A program made the position numbers and the translations under genes. DNA of 64,000 bases from an uncultured Actinomyces sp. (GTDB lineage: Bacteria > Actinomycetota > Actinomycetes > Actinomycetales > Actinomycetaceae): assembly GCA_938014245.1 (NCBI GenBank), contig CALLSD010000060.1:1-64000 (forward strand), in the 5' to 3' direction. The notes beneath the pieces were generated by a model. That model had not been told where the DNA came from. It did no database searches and was given only the letters and a program-made list of their open reading frames with translations. Shown piece after piece: positions 49,515-58,756 of the stretch. Each line of letters starts with the position of its first letter. The first letter of the stretch is position 1.

Positions 49515-51077
49515 GTGAAGTTGGAACTCAAGGGGATCACCAAACGTTTTGGTCCTCTGGTCGCAAATAATGACATCAACCTCACCATCGAAGAAGGGCA
49601 TATTCACGCGCTTCTTGGTGAAAACGGAGCCGGTAAATCAACGCTGATGAATGTGCTCTACGGCCTTCACCAGCCCGATGAAGGAGAAATCCTCATCGAT
49701 GGGAAGCCGGTCCACTTCAACGGCCCCGGTGATGCGGTTGCCGCGGGGATTGGAATGGTTCACCAGCACTTCATGCTGATCCCGGTCTTTACCGTCGCAG
49801 AATCGATCGCTTTGGGTTTTGAACCGACAAAAGCAAGCGGATTGATTGATCTTGCGCAGGCCCGACGCACTGTTAAAGAAGTCTCTGCACGCTTTGGTTT
49901 CGATCTCGATCCCGATGCCCTCATCGAAGACCTTTCTGTTGGTGCCCAGCAGCGAGTCGAAATCGTTAAGGCCCTCTCGCGTCAAGCAAAAGTCCTTATT
50001 CTTGATGAACCAACGGCGGTTTTGACTCCCCAAGAAACCGATGAACTCATGGCGATCATGCGTCAACTTGCCGATGCGGGAACATCGATCGTCTTCATTA
50101 CCCACAAACTGCGCGAGGTCCGAGCAGTTGCGGATGAAATCACCGTCATTCGACGCGGAACCGTCGTCGGTGAAGCATCGCCACAGGATTCCGAATCCGA
50201 GCTTGCCAATAAGATGGTCGGCCGCTCGGTCATGATGCGCGTTGACAAAGCTGAGGCGCATCCAAGCGGTGGGGGATTGGAGTTCAAAGAAATCTCCATG
50301 CTTTCTCCTTCGAGCTTGCCCCTCCTCGACCACGTTTCTTTCACTGTCGAACGCGGTGAAATTGTTACGGTTGCTGGTGTTCAAGGTAACGGTCAGACCG
50401 AACTTGCACAGACCATTTTGGGCCTAGCCACCCCGAATTCCGGTGAGATCCTCCTTGAAGGAATCGACATTACACACGCCAACCCTCGTAAGTCTTTGGA
50501 CGCGGGAATCGGCTTCATTCCCGAGGACCGTTCGACCGACGGCATTATTTCCTCTTTCTCGATCGCCGAAAATCTGGTCTTGGACCAGTACAAGGACTCG
50601 CGTTTCGCGGCCGGTCCCATGCTCAAGCTCGGAATCATCGCTCAAAATGCGCGGGCTAAGGAGGAAGAGTTCGATATTCGTCTGACGTCGATCAGTGATC
50701 CGATTTCTTCGCTTTCGGGCGGAAACCAGCAAAAGGTCGTTGTCGCGCGCGAAATGTCGAAGGACCTCAACCTGCTTGTTGCGAATCAGCCAACTCGTGG
50801 CGTGGACGTGGGCTCGATCGAGTTCATCCACAAGCGCATCGTCGAGGTTCGCGACCAGAACATTCCCGTCCTGTTGATCTCATCCGAATTGGATGAAGTA
50901 GTTTCGCTGGCCGACCGCATCGTCGTGATGTATCGAGGCCGCGTGATGGGTATCGTTCCTGCAGATACCCCGCGTGATGTGCTCGGTTTGATGATGGCCG
51001 GCGTTCCCTATGACGAGGCTGTGGCGGGCGAGCAGGAAAACGCTGAGGTTTCGGATTCACACGAGGAGGAGAAGTGA
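49515..51077 (+). CDS. Nucleoside ABC importer, double ATP-binding subunit
   Basis: The protein has 520 residues from a GTG. There are two ATPase domains in one chain, as in sugar and nucleoside importers. The first has GENGAGKSTLMNVL, LSVGAQQRVEIVKAL and LILDEPTAVLT. The second has GVQGNGQTELAQTI, a Walker A without the Lys, and LSGGNQQKVVVAREM and LVANQPTRGVDVG. In this family only the first site is fully canonical. It pairs with the two permeases that follow. The stop overlaps the next start (TGATG). It belongs to the BMP-type (NupA/YufO-like) systems. Confidence 0.92.
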   Translation: MKLELKGITKRFGPLVANNDINLTIEEGHIHALLGENGAGKSTLMNVLYGLHQPDEGEILIDGKPVHFNGPGDAVAAGIGMVHQHFMLIPVFTVAESIALGFEPTKASGLIDLAQARRTVKEVSARFGFDLDPDALIEDLSVGAQQRVEIVKALSRQAKVLILDEPTAVLTPQETDELMAIMRQLADAGTSIVFITHKLREVRAVADEITVIRRGTVVGEASPQDSESELANKMVGRSVMMRVDKAEAHPSGGGLEFKEISMLSPSSLPLLDHVSFTVERGEIVTVAGVQGNGQTELAQTILGLATPNSGEILLEGIDITHANPRKSLDAGIGFIPEDRSTDGIISSFSIAENLVLDQYKDSRFAAGPMLKLGIIAQNARAKEEEFDIRLTSISDPISSLSGGNQQKVVVAREMSKDLNLLVANQPTRGVDVGSIEFIHKRIVEVRDQNIPVLLISSELDEVVSLADRIVVMYRGRVMGIVPADTPRDVLGLMMAGVPYDEAVAGEQENAEVSDSHEEEK

Positions 51078-52339
51078 TGACCCAGGCAAAACGTCCTTCG
51101 AAGGCACTGGTTGTGTGTCGTCACATCTTGGGATCGCGGTGGTTCGTTTCCATCCTCGCGGTTCTCATTGCCTTTGCTCTAGGTGCGATTTTGATCGCGA
51201 TGACTGGCGCATCGGTACTCGATGCCTATTATGCGATGTTCCGCGGGGCAATCTTTGACCCCGGCGCACGCAGCTTCCAACGCCAGATCAAGCCGCTGAC
51301 AGATTCCCTGTTCTTCTCAATCCCCTTGGTGCTGGGCGGTTTGGGTCTTGCTCTGGGATTCCGCGCAGGGTTGTTCAATATCGGCGGTAAAGGCCAGATT
51401 ATTTTCGGTGCTCTTTCTGCTGTGTGGGTTGGCTTCGCAATGAACTTGCCTCCCGTTATTCACACCCTTGTTGCTCTTCTTGCAGCGATGGTCGCCGGTG
51501 CTCTTTACGCTGGAATCGCCGGCGTGCTCAAAGCAAAGACCGGTGCTAACGAAGTCATCGTTACCATCATGTTGAACTCGATTGCCACCTTGGCGCTGGG
51601 CTACATCCTTTCGAAGCCATCGTGGCAGGTCCCGGGTTCTAATCAGCCTCAAACTCCGAAGGTTGCGGATTCAGCCGCTTTCGCTCGCATTCTCGATGCG
51701 CCCTTCAAGATTCACATGGGTGTTTTCGTCGCGCTCCTTGCGGTGATCATTTTCTGGTGGCTCATTGAACGTTCGACCTTGGGCTTTGAAATCCGAGCTG
51801 TTGGTGCCAATCCCGAGGCCGCCCGTACCGCCGGAATTTCGGTGGGGAAGATTACCGCAATCACCATGGCCATCTCGGGTGCCTTTCTCGGCCTTGCGGG
51901 CGCAAACGAGGCCTTGGGCACCGTTGGTTATGTCTCGCGCGATATCACTGGCACCATCGGCTTTGACGCCATTACGGTTGCTCTTTTGGGTCGGAACAAG
52001 CCCCTGGGCACTCTGGGCGCAGGTGTTCTCTTCGGTGCCTTTAAAGCAGGTGGCTACACCATGCAGGCGAAGGGCGTCCCGATCGATATGATCCTGATCC
52101 TCCAGTCAGTGATCGTCCTGCTCATTGCAGCCCCCATGTTTGTTCGCTGGCTCTTCCACCTGCCCAAGGAAACCAAGAAGAGCTTGCGCGCTGAGCTCGC
52201 TGAGCTCAGCGATGAACATACTGAAGAGGACGGGAAGAGTCCGGCCGCGGCCTCGGCAGTGAAGGAAAATGCAGCGTCTGAAGGCGGCGATGCCGTCGTC
52301 GATGGCGCCTCCACCGATTCGGAAGGAGAGGCACGATGA
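51077..52339 (+). CDS. Nucleoside ABC importer permease 1
   Basis: The protein has 420 residues from the ATG at 51077 (TGATG overlap; GGAGG at 7 nt). It is a BPD-type permease of the RbsC/branched-chain fold with about 9 to 10 helices. The pattern ALGFRAGLFNIGGKGQIIFGAL and GANEVIVTIMLNSIA is typical of the BMP-associated family, and GANPEAARTAGISVGK is the coupling-helix region. A hydrophilic C-terminal tail of about 60 residues, rich in Glu, Ala and Ser, is unusual. It would form a heterodimer with the next permease. Its stop overlaps the next start as ATGA. Confidence 0.9.
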   Translation: MTQAKRPSKALVVCRHILGSRWFVSILAVLIAFALGAILIAMTGASVLDAYYAMFRGAIFDPGARSFQRQIKPLTDSLFFSIPLVLGGLGLALGFRAGLFNIGGKGQIIFGALSAVWVGFAMNLPPVIHTLVALLAAMVAGALYAGIAGVLKAKTGANEVIVTIMLNSIATLALGYILSKPSWQVPGSNQPQTPKVADSAAFARILDAPFKIHMGVFVALLAVIIFWWLIERSTLGFEIRAVGANPEAARTAGISVGKITAITMAISGAFLGLAGANEALGTVGYVSRDITGTIGFDAITVALLGRNKPLGTLGAGVLFGAFKAGGYTMQAKGVPIDMILILQSVIVLLIAAPMFVRWLFHLPKETKKSLRAELAELSDEHTEEDGKSPAAASAVKENAASEGGDAVVDGASTDSEGEAR

Positions 52340-53610
52340 GCCAGACGCAAACAATGAATGACGTTCAACTCAAGCGTTCATGGAAGATGCCAGTTGTCTA
52401 CGTTCTGGCAGTGCTCCTGCAGATTCTTTTCGCGCTCAAGGTCAGTGGTGATGTCACCATCCGACTCAATGACAAGTCCCAGAGCCTCAATATTGACGAT
52501 ATTGTCACCCCCGGACGGCCTATCCTTCTGGTGCTGACAGCGTTGACTCTTGTGGTGGCCATGTGGTCGATCTACTCGGTATGGGCACGTCGGCAGAATC
52601 CGCGTTGGCTTGATGTCACCATGATGATTGTCGCCGGGATTGCAACGGTCTTCGGATTCCTGATCTATGCAGGTTCGGGTTCTAGCGGTGTCGTGACACT
52701 GACCTCGACACTGTATTCGACCGTTGCAATTTCAACGCCTCTGATCTTCGGTTCACTTTCGGGCGTTGTTTCGGAACGTGTTGGCGTTGTCAATATCGCC
52801 ATTGAAGGTGACCTGCTCTTGGGAGCTTTCGCAGGTGTCATGGCTGCCTCGTACTTCCAGACTTCATGGGCCGGTCTGATCGCAGCGCCGATCGCGGGTG
52901 CCTTCCTTGGCTGCCTCTTGGCGCTCTTCTCGGTCAAGTATGGCGTGGATCAGATCATCGTCGGTGTGGTCTTGAACGTCTTGGCAGCGGGTCTGACGAC
53001 TTTCTTCTACGGAACGTGGATGACGAAGAAGGCCGAACTCTTCAATACGAATAAGTTCTCGCTCTCTGATATCAAGATTCCGATCCTGGGAGAAATCCCG
53101 GTTATTGGCCCGATGCTCTTCAACCACAACATCTTGGTCTACTTGATGTACGCCACGGTGATTTTCTTGGCGATCTACCTGTACCGTTCGCGTTGGGGCT
53201 TGCGTCTTCGCGCCTGCGGTGAGCACCCGCGAGCAGCCGATACCGTCGGCATTAACGTCAATCGCACGCGAACCCTCAATGCCATCCTTGCTTCCGGTTT
53301 TGCGGGATTGGGCGGTGCATTCTTCACCATCGGTTCGGACCTGTCCTTTACCGACAATATTTCCGCCGGCAATGGCTACATTGCCTTGGCTGCAATGATC
53401 TTGGGTAAGTGGCACCCGATCGGCGCCATGGGTGCTGCACTGATGTTCGGTTTTGCTCAGGCACTTGCGCGCCTGCTGCCGAACCTGGAGCAGTCCATTC
53501 CTTCAGACCTGATCTCGATGATCCCCTACATCGTGACCATCATCGCGGTCGCCGGATTCGTCGGGAAGTCGCGTCCGCCGGCAGCTGAGAACATTCCCTA
53601 CACGAAGTGA
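52336..53610 (+). CDS. Nucleoside ABC importer permease 2
   Basis: The protein has 424 residues with GGAGAGG upstream. It is of the same BPD-type fold, with about 9 to 10 helices. The family features are FGSLSGVVSERVGVVNIAIEGDLLLGAF, IIVGVVLNVLAAGLTTFFYG, and the coupling region GEHPRAADTVGINVNRT followed by FAGLGGAFFTIG. It partners with permease 1 to make the membrane channel for nucleosides. Cytidine deaminase begins 27 nt after its stop, so import and breakdown genes run together. Confidence 0.91.
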   Translation: MSQTQTMNDVQLKRSWKMPVVYVLAVLLQILFALKVSGDVTIRLNDKSQSLNIDDIVTPGRPILLVLTALTLVVAMWSIYSVWARRQNPRWLDVTMMIVAGIATVFGFLIYAGSGSSGVVTLTSTLYSTVAISTPLIFGSLSGVVSERVGVVNIAIEGDLLLGAFAGVMAASYFQTSWAGLIAAPIAGAFLGCLLALFSVKYGVDQIIVGVVLNVLAAGLTTFFYGTWMTKKAELFNTNKFSLSDIKIPILGEIPVIGPMLFNHNILVYLMYATVIFLAIYLYRSRWGLRLRACGEHPRAADTVGINVNRTRTLNAILASGFAGLGGAFFTIGSDLSFTDNISAGNGYIALAAMILGKWHPIGAMGAALMFGFAQALARLLPNLEQSIPSDLISMIPYIVTIIAVAGFVGKSRPPAAENIPYTK

Positions 53611-53637
53611 TTGACTGCTAGGTAGAAGGAACGACTC

Positions 53638-54054
53638 ATGGACATCAACTGGGAAGATCTTCAGGATCTTGCTATCTCGGCAATGGAACAGGCCTACTGC
53701 CCATACAGCGGATTTCCCGTTGGAGCAGCTGGACTGACAACAGACGGGCAGACCTATTCGGGATGCAACGTGGAGAACGCCGGTTACGGTGTCACACTGT
53801 GCGCTGAATGCGGAATGGTTTCGCAGATGGTGCGCTCCGGTGGCGGTCGCCTCGTGGCGGTGGTTGCGGTGAACGGGAATTGCGAGCCGGTTGCTCCCTG
53901 CGGTCGTTGCCGTCAGCTCATTTTTGAGCACGGCGGTAATGACTGCCTGGTTTTGATGCCCGAGGGCGTCATGACCATGAAACAAGTACTACCGGGAGCT
54001 TTTGGCCCCCACGACCTGACCGAAGTGCCATCGGCACGATTCAACGAAGATTAA
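53638..54054 (+). CDS. cdd: Cytidine deaminase
   Basis: The protein has 138 residues with AGAAGGA upstream. The zinc site is clear: CAECG with Cys55 and catalytic Glu57, and PCGRC with Cys88 and Cys91. The N-terminal AYCPYSGFPVGAAG is the substrate loop and GCNVENAGYG follows. It converts cytidine and deoxycytidine to uridine and deoxyuridine in the cytoplasm. It is of the short homotetrameric form. In this operon it prepares imported deoxycytidine for thymidine/uridine phosphorylase, encoded next after a hairpin. Confidence 0.95.
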   Translation: MDINWEDLQDLAISAMEQAYCPYSGFPVGAAGLTTDGQTYSGCNVENAGYGVTLCAECGMVSQMVRSGGGRLVAVVAVNGNCEPVAPCGRCRQLIFEHGGNDCLVLMPEGVMTMKQVLPGAFGPHDLTEVPSARFNED

Positions 54055-54061
54055 TGACTGC

Positions 54062-54100
54062 GGCGGGCGTGCACGTCCCTTAATGGTGTGCGCGCCCGCC
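54062..54100 (+). terminator. Intra-operon hairpin between cdd and deoA
   Basis: GGCGGGCGTGCAC (54062-54074) pairs with GTGCGCGCCCGCC (54088-54100), 13 bp with one G-U and a 13-nt loop. It begins 7 nt after the cdd stop and ends 35 nt before deoA. It may attenuate expression or protect the mRNA end. Confidence 0.6.
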
Positions 54101-54135
54101 AAGCATTCTCCGAAATAACACCCAGGAAGGACATC

Positions 54136-55419
54136 ATGAAACAGTTTGATGCCGTCGACGTCATTCGCGTGAAGCGCGATGGCGGGAAACTGTCCACTGA
54201 AGAAATTCAATGGACCATTGATGCCTACACGCGCGGGGTGATGAAAGACGAGCAAATGGCCGCCCTGGCCATGGCTGTTTTCCTGCGCGGAATGGACCGT
54301 GAAGAAATCGTGACGTGGACTCAGGCCATGATTGATTCCGGCGAGCGCATGGATTTCGCACGTATTTCCCGCGTAACCGCTGATAAGCACTCGACCGGTG
54401 GCGTGGGCGATAAGATCACCCTTCCGCTTGCCCCGCTTGTTGCCGTCTTCGGAGTCGCAGTCCCGCAGCTTTCCGGCCGAGGCCTCGGCCACACGGGTGG
54501 AACCCTTGACAAACTCGAGGCCATCCCCGGCTGGCGTGCGTCTTTGTCCAATGACGAGATCTACCACCAATTGGGTGAAGGCTGCGGAGCCGTGATTTGT
54601 GCGGCTGGAGCAGGTCTGGCTCCGGCAGATAAGAAGCTCTACGCGCTGCGTGACATCACCTCGACCGTGGATTGCATTCCCCTCATTGCTTCTTCGATCA
54701 TGTCGAAGAAGATCGCCGAGGGAACCGACTCCCTGGTTCTGGACGTCAAGGTCGGTAGTGGCGCTTTCATGAAGGACATTGATCATGCTCGCGAGCTAGC
54801 CCGCACCATGGTGGACCTGGGCCGCGATGCCGGTGTGAAGACTCAGGCGCTTCTCACCGATATGTCCACCCCGCTAGGACTCAAGGTCGGTAATGCCCTT
54901 GAAGTTGAAGAATCCGTCGAGGTTCTTGCCGGTGGTGGCCCCGCGGATGTCGTCGAATTGACCGTTGAGCTCGCTCGCACCATGCTCACCATGGCGGGAC
55001 AGCCCGATGCCGATGTTGAAGCAGCGCTGAAGGACGGTCGCGCCATGGATGTGTGGCGCGCGATGATTCGTGAACAGGGCGGAGATCCCGACGCGGCTTT
55101 GCCGACTTCCGCGCTGACCCATACGGTCACTGCCGAGGCCGATGGCTTCATTTCCGAAATGGATGCACTCAGCGTGGGCGTGGCCTCGTGGAGGCTGGGC
55201 GCGGGCCGCGCGGTTAAGGACGATCCGGTACAGGCGGGAGCGGGAATTGAAATTCACGCCAAGCCTGGGCAGCGCGTGCGCAAGGGAGATGTGCTCTTCA
55301 CCCTGCACACCGACGATGAGTGGCGTATTCCTCGCGCCCTCGAGGCCTTGGATGGGGGAGTGTGCATCAGCGATACTGCCCCGGCTGCTCGCAGCATCAT
55401 TTTGGACCGCGTGGACTAA
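54136..55419 (+). CDS. deoA: Thymidine phosphorylase
   Basis: The protein has 427 residues from the ATG at 54136, with GGAAGG upstream; a longer frame to 54088 has no ribosome-binding site. The signature of pyrimidine-nucleoside phosphorylases is exact: DKHSTGGVGDKITLPLAPLVA and SGRGLGHTGGTLDKLEAIPG. The C-terminal domain includes GADP-like AKPGQRVRKGDVLFTLH. It splits thymidine or deoxyuridine with phosphate to base and deoxyribose-1-phosphate. Its product feeds the mutase and aldolase encoded downstream. The spacing to deoD is 56 nt. Confidence 0.94.
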   Translation: MKQFDAVDVIRVKRDGGKLSTEEIQWTIDAYTRGVMKDEQMAALAMAVFLRGMDREEIVTWTQAMIDSGERMDFARISRVTADKHSTGGVGDKITLPLAPLVAVFGVAVPQLSGRGLGHTGGTLDKLEAIPGWRASLSNDEIYHQLGEGCGAVICAAGAGLAPADKKLYALRDITSTVDCIPLIASSIMSKKIAEGTDSLVLDVKVGSGAFMKDIDHARELARTMVDLGRDAGVKTQALLTDMSTPLGLKVGNALEVEESVEVLAGGGPADVVELTVELARTMLTMAGQPDADVEAALKDGRAMDVWRAMIREQGGDPDAALPTSALTHTVTAEADGFISEMDALSVGVASWRLGAGRAVKDDPVQAGAGIEIHAKPGQRVRKGDVLFTLHTDDEWRIPRALEALDGGVCISDTAPAARSIILDRVD

Positions 55420-55475
55420 GACTCACACCAGACCAAGCAAGCGACACGACCACACACGTATTGGAGTACACGATC

Positions 55476-56183
55476 ATGAAATCGACACCGCACATCAACC
55501 CGACGGCCCCCATTGCACCGACCATCTTGCTGCCCGGAGATCCGCTTCGCGCCAAGTTCATTGCCGAGACCTACCTTGAGGACGCGCAGCAATTCAACGC
55601 GGTGCGTAACATGCTGGGCTTCACCGGTACCTACCAGGGCACTCCGGTATCGGTTATGGGCTCGGGTATGGGTATCCCTTCGATCTCGCTGTATGCGTGG
55701 GAACTCATTCACGTCTTTGGCTGCACAAAGCTCATCCGTGTGGGTACCTGCGGCGCGCTGCAGCCCGGAATCAACCTTTACGATGTCGTCATCGCTCAGG
55801 GAGCCTGCACGAACTCGAACTTCATCGATCAGTACAACATCCCTGGAACCTATGCCCCCATCGGTTCCTACCGCCTGATTGAGGCTGTGCGCGAGAATGC
55901 AAGGGAAAAGGGCGTAACCACCCACGTGGGTAACGTCCTGTCCTCGGATACTTTCTACAATGCCGATCCGACCTTTAACGAGCGCTGGCAGAAGATGGGC
56001 ATCATGGCCATCGAAATGGAGACCGCGGGCCTGTACGCCACTGCCGCCGAGGCCGGGGTTGAGGCTTTGGGTATCTTCACCGTCTCTGACTCGCTGGTGA
56101 CCGGTGAAGAAACGACCGCACACGAACGTCAGACCGCGTTCACCCAGATGATGGAAATCGCACTTCCTCTGGCGCAGATCTGA
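55476..56183 (+). CDS. deoD: Purine nucleoside phosphorylase, DeoD type
   Basis: The protein has 235 residues from the ATG at 55476 (GGAG upstream); a longer in-frame stretch from 55320 overlaps deoA in another frame and is not used. The motifs of the hexameric DeoD class are present: LLPGDPLRAKFIAETYL, GMGIPSISLYAWEL, IRVGTCGAL and the C-terminal MAIEMETAGLY with TVSDSL carrying the catalytic Asp. It cleaves purine (deoxy)nucleosides with phosphate. Together with DeoA it gives deoxyribose-1-phosphate from both base classes. deoC begins 19 nt later. Confidence 0.95.
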   Translation: MKSTPHINPTAPIAPTILLPGDPLRAKFIAETYLEDAQQFNAVRNMLGFTGTYQGTPVSVMGSGMGIPSISLYAWELIHVFGCTKLIRVGTCGALQPGINLYDVVIAQGACTNSNFIDQYNIPGTYAPIGSYRLIEAVRENAREKGVTTHVGNVLSSDTFYNADPTFNERWQKMGIMAIEMETAGLYATAAEAGVEALGIFTVSDSLVTGEETTAHERQTAFTQMMEIALPLAQI

Positions 56184-56202
56184 GGACTTGAAAAGGAAAA
56201 GT

Positions 56203-56856
56203 ATGAAGAAGTCTGAAGTTGCACACCTGATTGACCACACGATCCTCAAGCCCGAGGCCACTAGCGCCGATGTCGCGCGGATCGTTGAGGAAGGTGCACG
56301 TTTTGGTACCTATTCCGTGTGCGTGTCCCCATCGATGCTCCCGCTTGAGGTGCCCGAAGGACTGAAGGTCGCCTGCGTCGTGGGCTTCCCTTCGGGGGCA
56401 GTGAAGCCGAATGTCAAGGCCTATGAAGCCAAGCAGGCGATCGCTGACGGCGCTGACGAGATCGACATGGTGATCAATATTGCCCTCGCAAAGGAAGCAA
56501 AGTTCGACCAGGTCGAAGACGAGATTCGTGCCGTTCGCGCTGAGATTCCTGCCGGCAAGATCTTGAAGGTCATCATCGAATCCGCAGCTCTCACCGATGA
56601 AGAAATCGTTGCCGTGTGCCGCGCAGCCGTAGCCGCGGGTGCGGATTTCGTCAAAACCTCGACCGGTTTCCACCCCGCAGGTGGGGCCTCGGTTCACGCC
56701 GTTGAACTGATGCGTCAAACCGTGGGTGAAAACGTGGGAGTCAAGGCATCTGGCGGTATTCGCGACGCCCAAACGGCTATCGCAATGATCGAGGCGGGCG
56801 CGAATCGTTTGGGCGTTTCTGCAACCGCAGCGATTCTTGCCGGTCTTGAAGACTAA
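56203..56856 (+). CDS. deoC: Deoxyribose-phosphate aldolase
   Basis: The protein has 217 residues from the ATG at 56203 (AAGGA at 5 nt); a TTG at 56188 is less likely. The TIM-barrel residues are visible: LIDHTILKPEAT, EIDMVINI (Asp88), LKVIIESAAL and the Schiff-base lysine in FVKTSTGF (Lys151), then VGVKASGGIRD. It splits deoxyribose-5-phosphate into acetaldehyde and glyceraldehyde-3-phosphate. It is the final step of the deoxyribose pathway encoded here. The mutase gene starts 14 nt after its stop. Confidence 0.95.
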   Translation: MKKSEVAHLIDHTILKPEATSADVARIVEEGARFGTYSVCVSPSMLPLEVPEGLKVACVVGFPSGAVKPNVKAYEAKQAIADGADEIDMVINIALAKEAKFDQVEDEIRAVRAEIPAGKILKVIIESAALTDEEIVAVCRAAVAAGADFVKTSTGFHPAGGASVHAVELMRQTVGENVGVKASGGIRDAQTAIAMIEAGANRLGVSATAAILAGLED

Positions 56857-56869
56857 TTCAGGGGGAAAA

Positions 56870-58546
56870 ATGAACGTTATTGAACGAGCTCAACAGTGGG
56901 TGGACCACGATCCGGATCCGGCAACCGCAGCTGAACTTGCCTCCGCCGTTGAAGCAGCGCGCGCAGGAGACGAGAGCGCGCTTGCCGAACTGAATCGGGC
57001 AATGAGTGGCCCTCTGCAATTCGGTACTGCCGGATTGCGCGGCGAAATTGGCCCGGGCGAATCGCGAATGAATCTCTCGGTTGTCATCCGTGCAACCGCC
57101 GGATTGTGCGCGGTTCTCCTCAAGCATGCAACGCGCGCTCCGCGCGTCGTCATCGGTTGCGATGCCCGCTACGGATCAGTTGATTTTGCCAACGCAGCTG
57201 CACGCGTGGCCTCGGCAGCAGGATGCGAAGTACTCTTGCTTCCGCTGAAGAACCCCACCCCGCTCACCGCGTTCTCCGTGCGCGAGTTGGACGCCGACGC
57301 GGGCATCATGGTCACCGCATCGCACAACCCGCCTCGCGACAACGGCTACAAGGTCTACCTGGGCGGAACCGTCGTGACCGGTGCCGGCCAGGGCGTCCAA
57401 ATTGTTTCTCCCTTCGATGCCGAGATCGCTTCTGCGATTGCTTCGGCTCCTTTCGCCGATCAGATCGCTCAGAACGACGAGCTGATCGTCAATGTGGATC
57501 CTCGCGAGGACTACATTGCTCGCGCCGCTTCTTTGGCGCAGGGAAGCCCGGAAATCAAGGAAGATCTGGCCATCACCTTGACCGCCATGCACGGTGTGGG
57601 CGCAGCCTTGACCCAGCAGGTGCTCAACGAGGCCGGCTTTACCAACGTCAGCCTCGTTGCAGAGCAAGTGGAACCGGACCCCGACTTCCCGACGGTGTCC
57701 TTCCCGAACCCTGAGGAGCCCGGCGCTCTGGATCTGGCTATTGCACATGCGCGCGCACATGCTTCTGACCTCATCATCGCGGTCGACCCAGATGCTGACC
57801 GCTGTGCGCTCGCGGTTCCCGATGAGGCCTCGTCGACCGGCTGGCGTCAGCTTTCCGGTGATGAAACGGGCTCACTGCTGGGCGAGTTCCTTGCGGGAAG
57901 CGCCCCCGAGGATGCGGTTTTCGCAAACTCGATCGTTTCCTCGCGTTTGCTGGGCAAAATTGCTCAAGGACACGGACTGAAGTACCAGCACACGCTCACC
58001 GGCTTTAAGTGGATTGCACGTGTTCCGGGGCTCTACTTCGGCTACGAAGAAGCCATCGGCTTTTGCCCCGATCCCACGCGCGTGCGAGATAAGGACGGTA
58101 TCGCCACTTCGGTTGTCGCCGCTTCCTTGTTCGCAATGCTCAAGAGCCAGGGACGCACGGCTAAGGACGAACTCGAGCGCATGGCACGGCTCTATGGCCT
58201 GCATGTGACAGCGCCGCTGACCTTCCGTGTCGATCGCCTCGAGTTGATCGCAGAGGGCATGCAGCGCCTGCGTTCTCAGCCCCCGACAACTCTTGCCGGC
58301 GCCGAGGTTGAAGGAGTCGTGGACCTATCGAAGGGATGGGATGGCCTGCCGGGGACGGATGCACTCATGGTCACCACTACTGCCGGCGACCGCGTGATTG
58401 CTCGTCCGTCTGGCACAGAACCCAAGCTCAAGTGCTACCTCGAAGTGGTCATCCCCGTGGAAGATGGCGCAGAGGTCCCCTGGGCGCAGGCTCGCGAGCG
58501 CTTGGAGACGATTAAGTCCGAATTCGGTGCCGCGATTGGGATCTGA
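56870..58546 (+). CDS. Phospho-sugar mutase, PGM2-like, probable phosphopentomutase
   Basis: The protein has 558 residues from the ATG at 56870 (GGGGGA upstream). It belongs to the alpha-D-phosphohexomutase superfamily: FGTAGLRGEIGPG at the N-terminus, the phosphoserine loop TASHNPPRDNGYKVY (Ser151), the metal loop DPDADRCA and the sugar-binding GYEEAIGFCP. The C-terminal phosphate loop is RPSGTEPKLKCY. Relatives in the PGM2 group interconvert (deoxy)ribose-1- and 5-phosphate. The position between deoC and the other deo genes, in an operon lacking DeoB, makes that the likely job here. A phosphoglucomutase role cannot be excluded. Confidence 0.87.
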   Translation: MNVIERAQQWVDHDPDPATAAELASAVEAARAGDESALAELNRAMSGPLQFGTAGLRGEIGPGESRMNLSVVIRATAGLCAVLLKHATRAPRVVIGCDARYGSVDFANAAARVASAAGCEVLLLPLKNPTPLTAFSVRELDADAGIMVTASHNPPRDNGYKVYLGGTVVTGAGQGVQIVSPFDAEIASAIASAPFADQIAQNDELIVNVDPREDYIARAASLAQGSPEIKEDLAITLTAMHGVGAALTQQVLNEAGFTNVSLVAEQVEPDPDFPTVSFPNPEEPGALDLAIAHARAHASDLIIAVDPDADRCALAVPDEASSTGWRQLSGDETGSLLGEFLAGSAPEDAVFANSIVSSRLLGKIAQGHGLKYQHTLTGFKWIARVPGLYFGYEEAIGFCPDPTRVRDKDGIATSVVAASLFAMLKSQGRTAKDELERMARLYGLHVTAPLTFRVDRLELIAEGMQRLRSQPPTTLAGAEVEGVVDLSKGWDGLPGTDALMVTTTAGDRVIARPSGTEPKLKCYLEVVIPVEDGAEVPWAQARERLETIKSEFGAAIGI

Positions 58547-58604
58547 GTAATTCCCGAGGCCTCGCATGCTGTGGAATGCATACAGTAGTCGCGGCCTAGA
58601 ACTT

Positions 58605-58638
58605 CTGGTGGGTGTCTCCTTCGGGTGGCACCCACCAG
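58605..58638 (+). terminator. Hairpin terminator of the deo operon
   Basis: CTGGTGGGTG (58605-58614) pairs with CACCCACCAG (58629-58638), a 10-bp perfect stem. It lies 59 nt after the mutase stop, and the amylase has its own start region beyond it. Confidence 0.75.
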
Positions 58639-58756
58639 CTGTATTCGACTCCTCCCATGGGTCTTCCCAGTCTGTGGCGCGCTATCATGCGCTGTTCTAT
58701 GAAGAGCTATGCGTGGTTGACTCGCGGCAATCTATCGAGGCTGGCAGGATAAAAGA

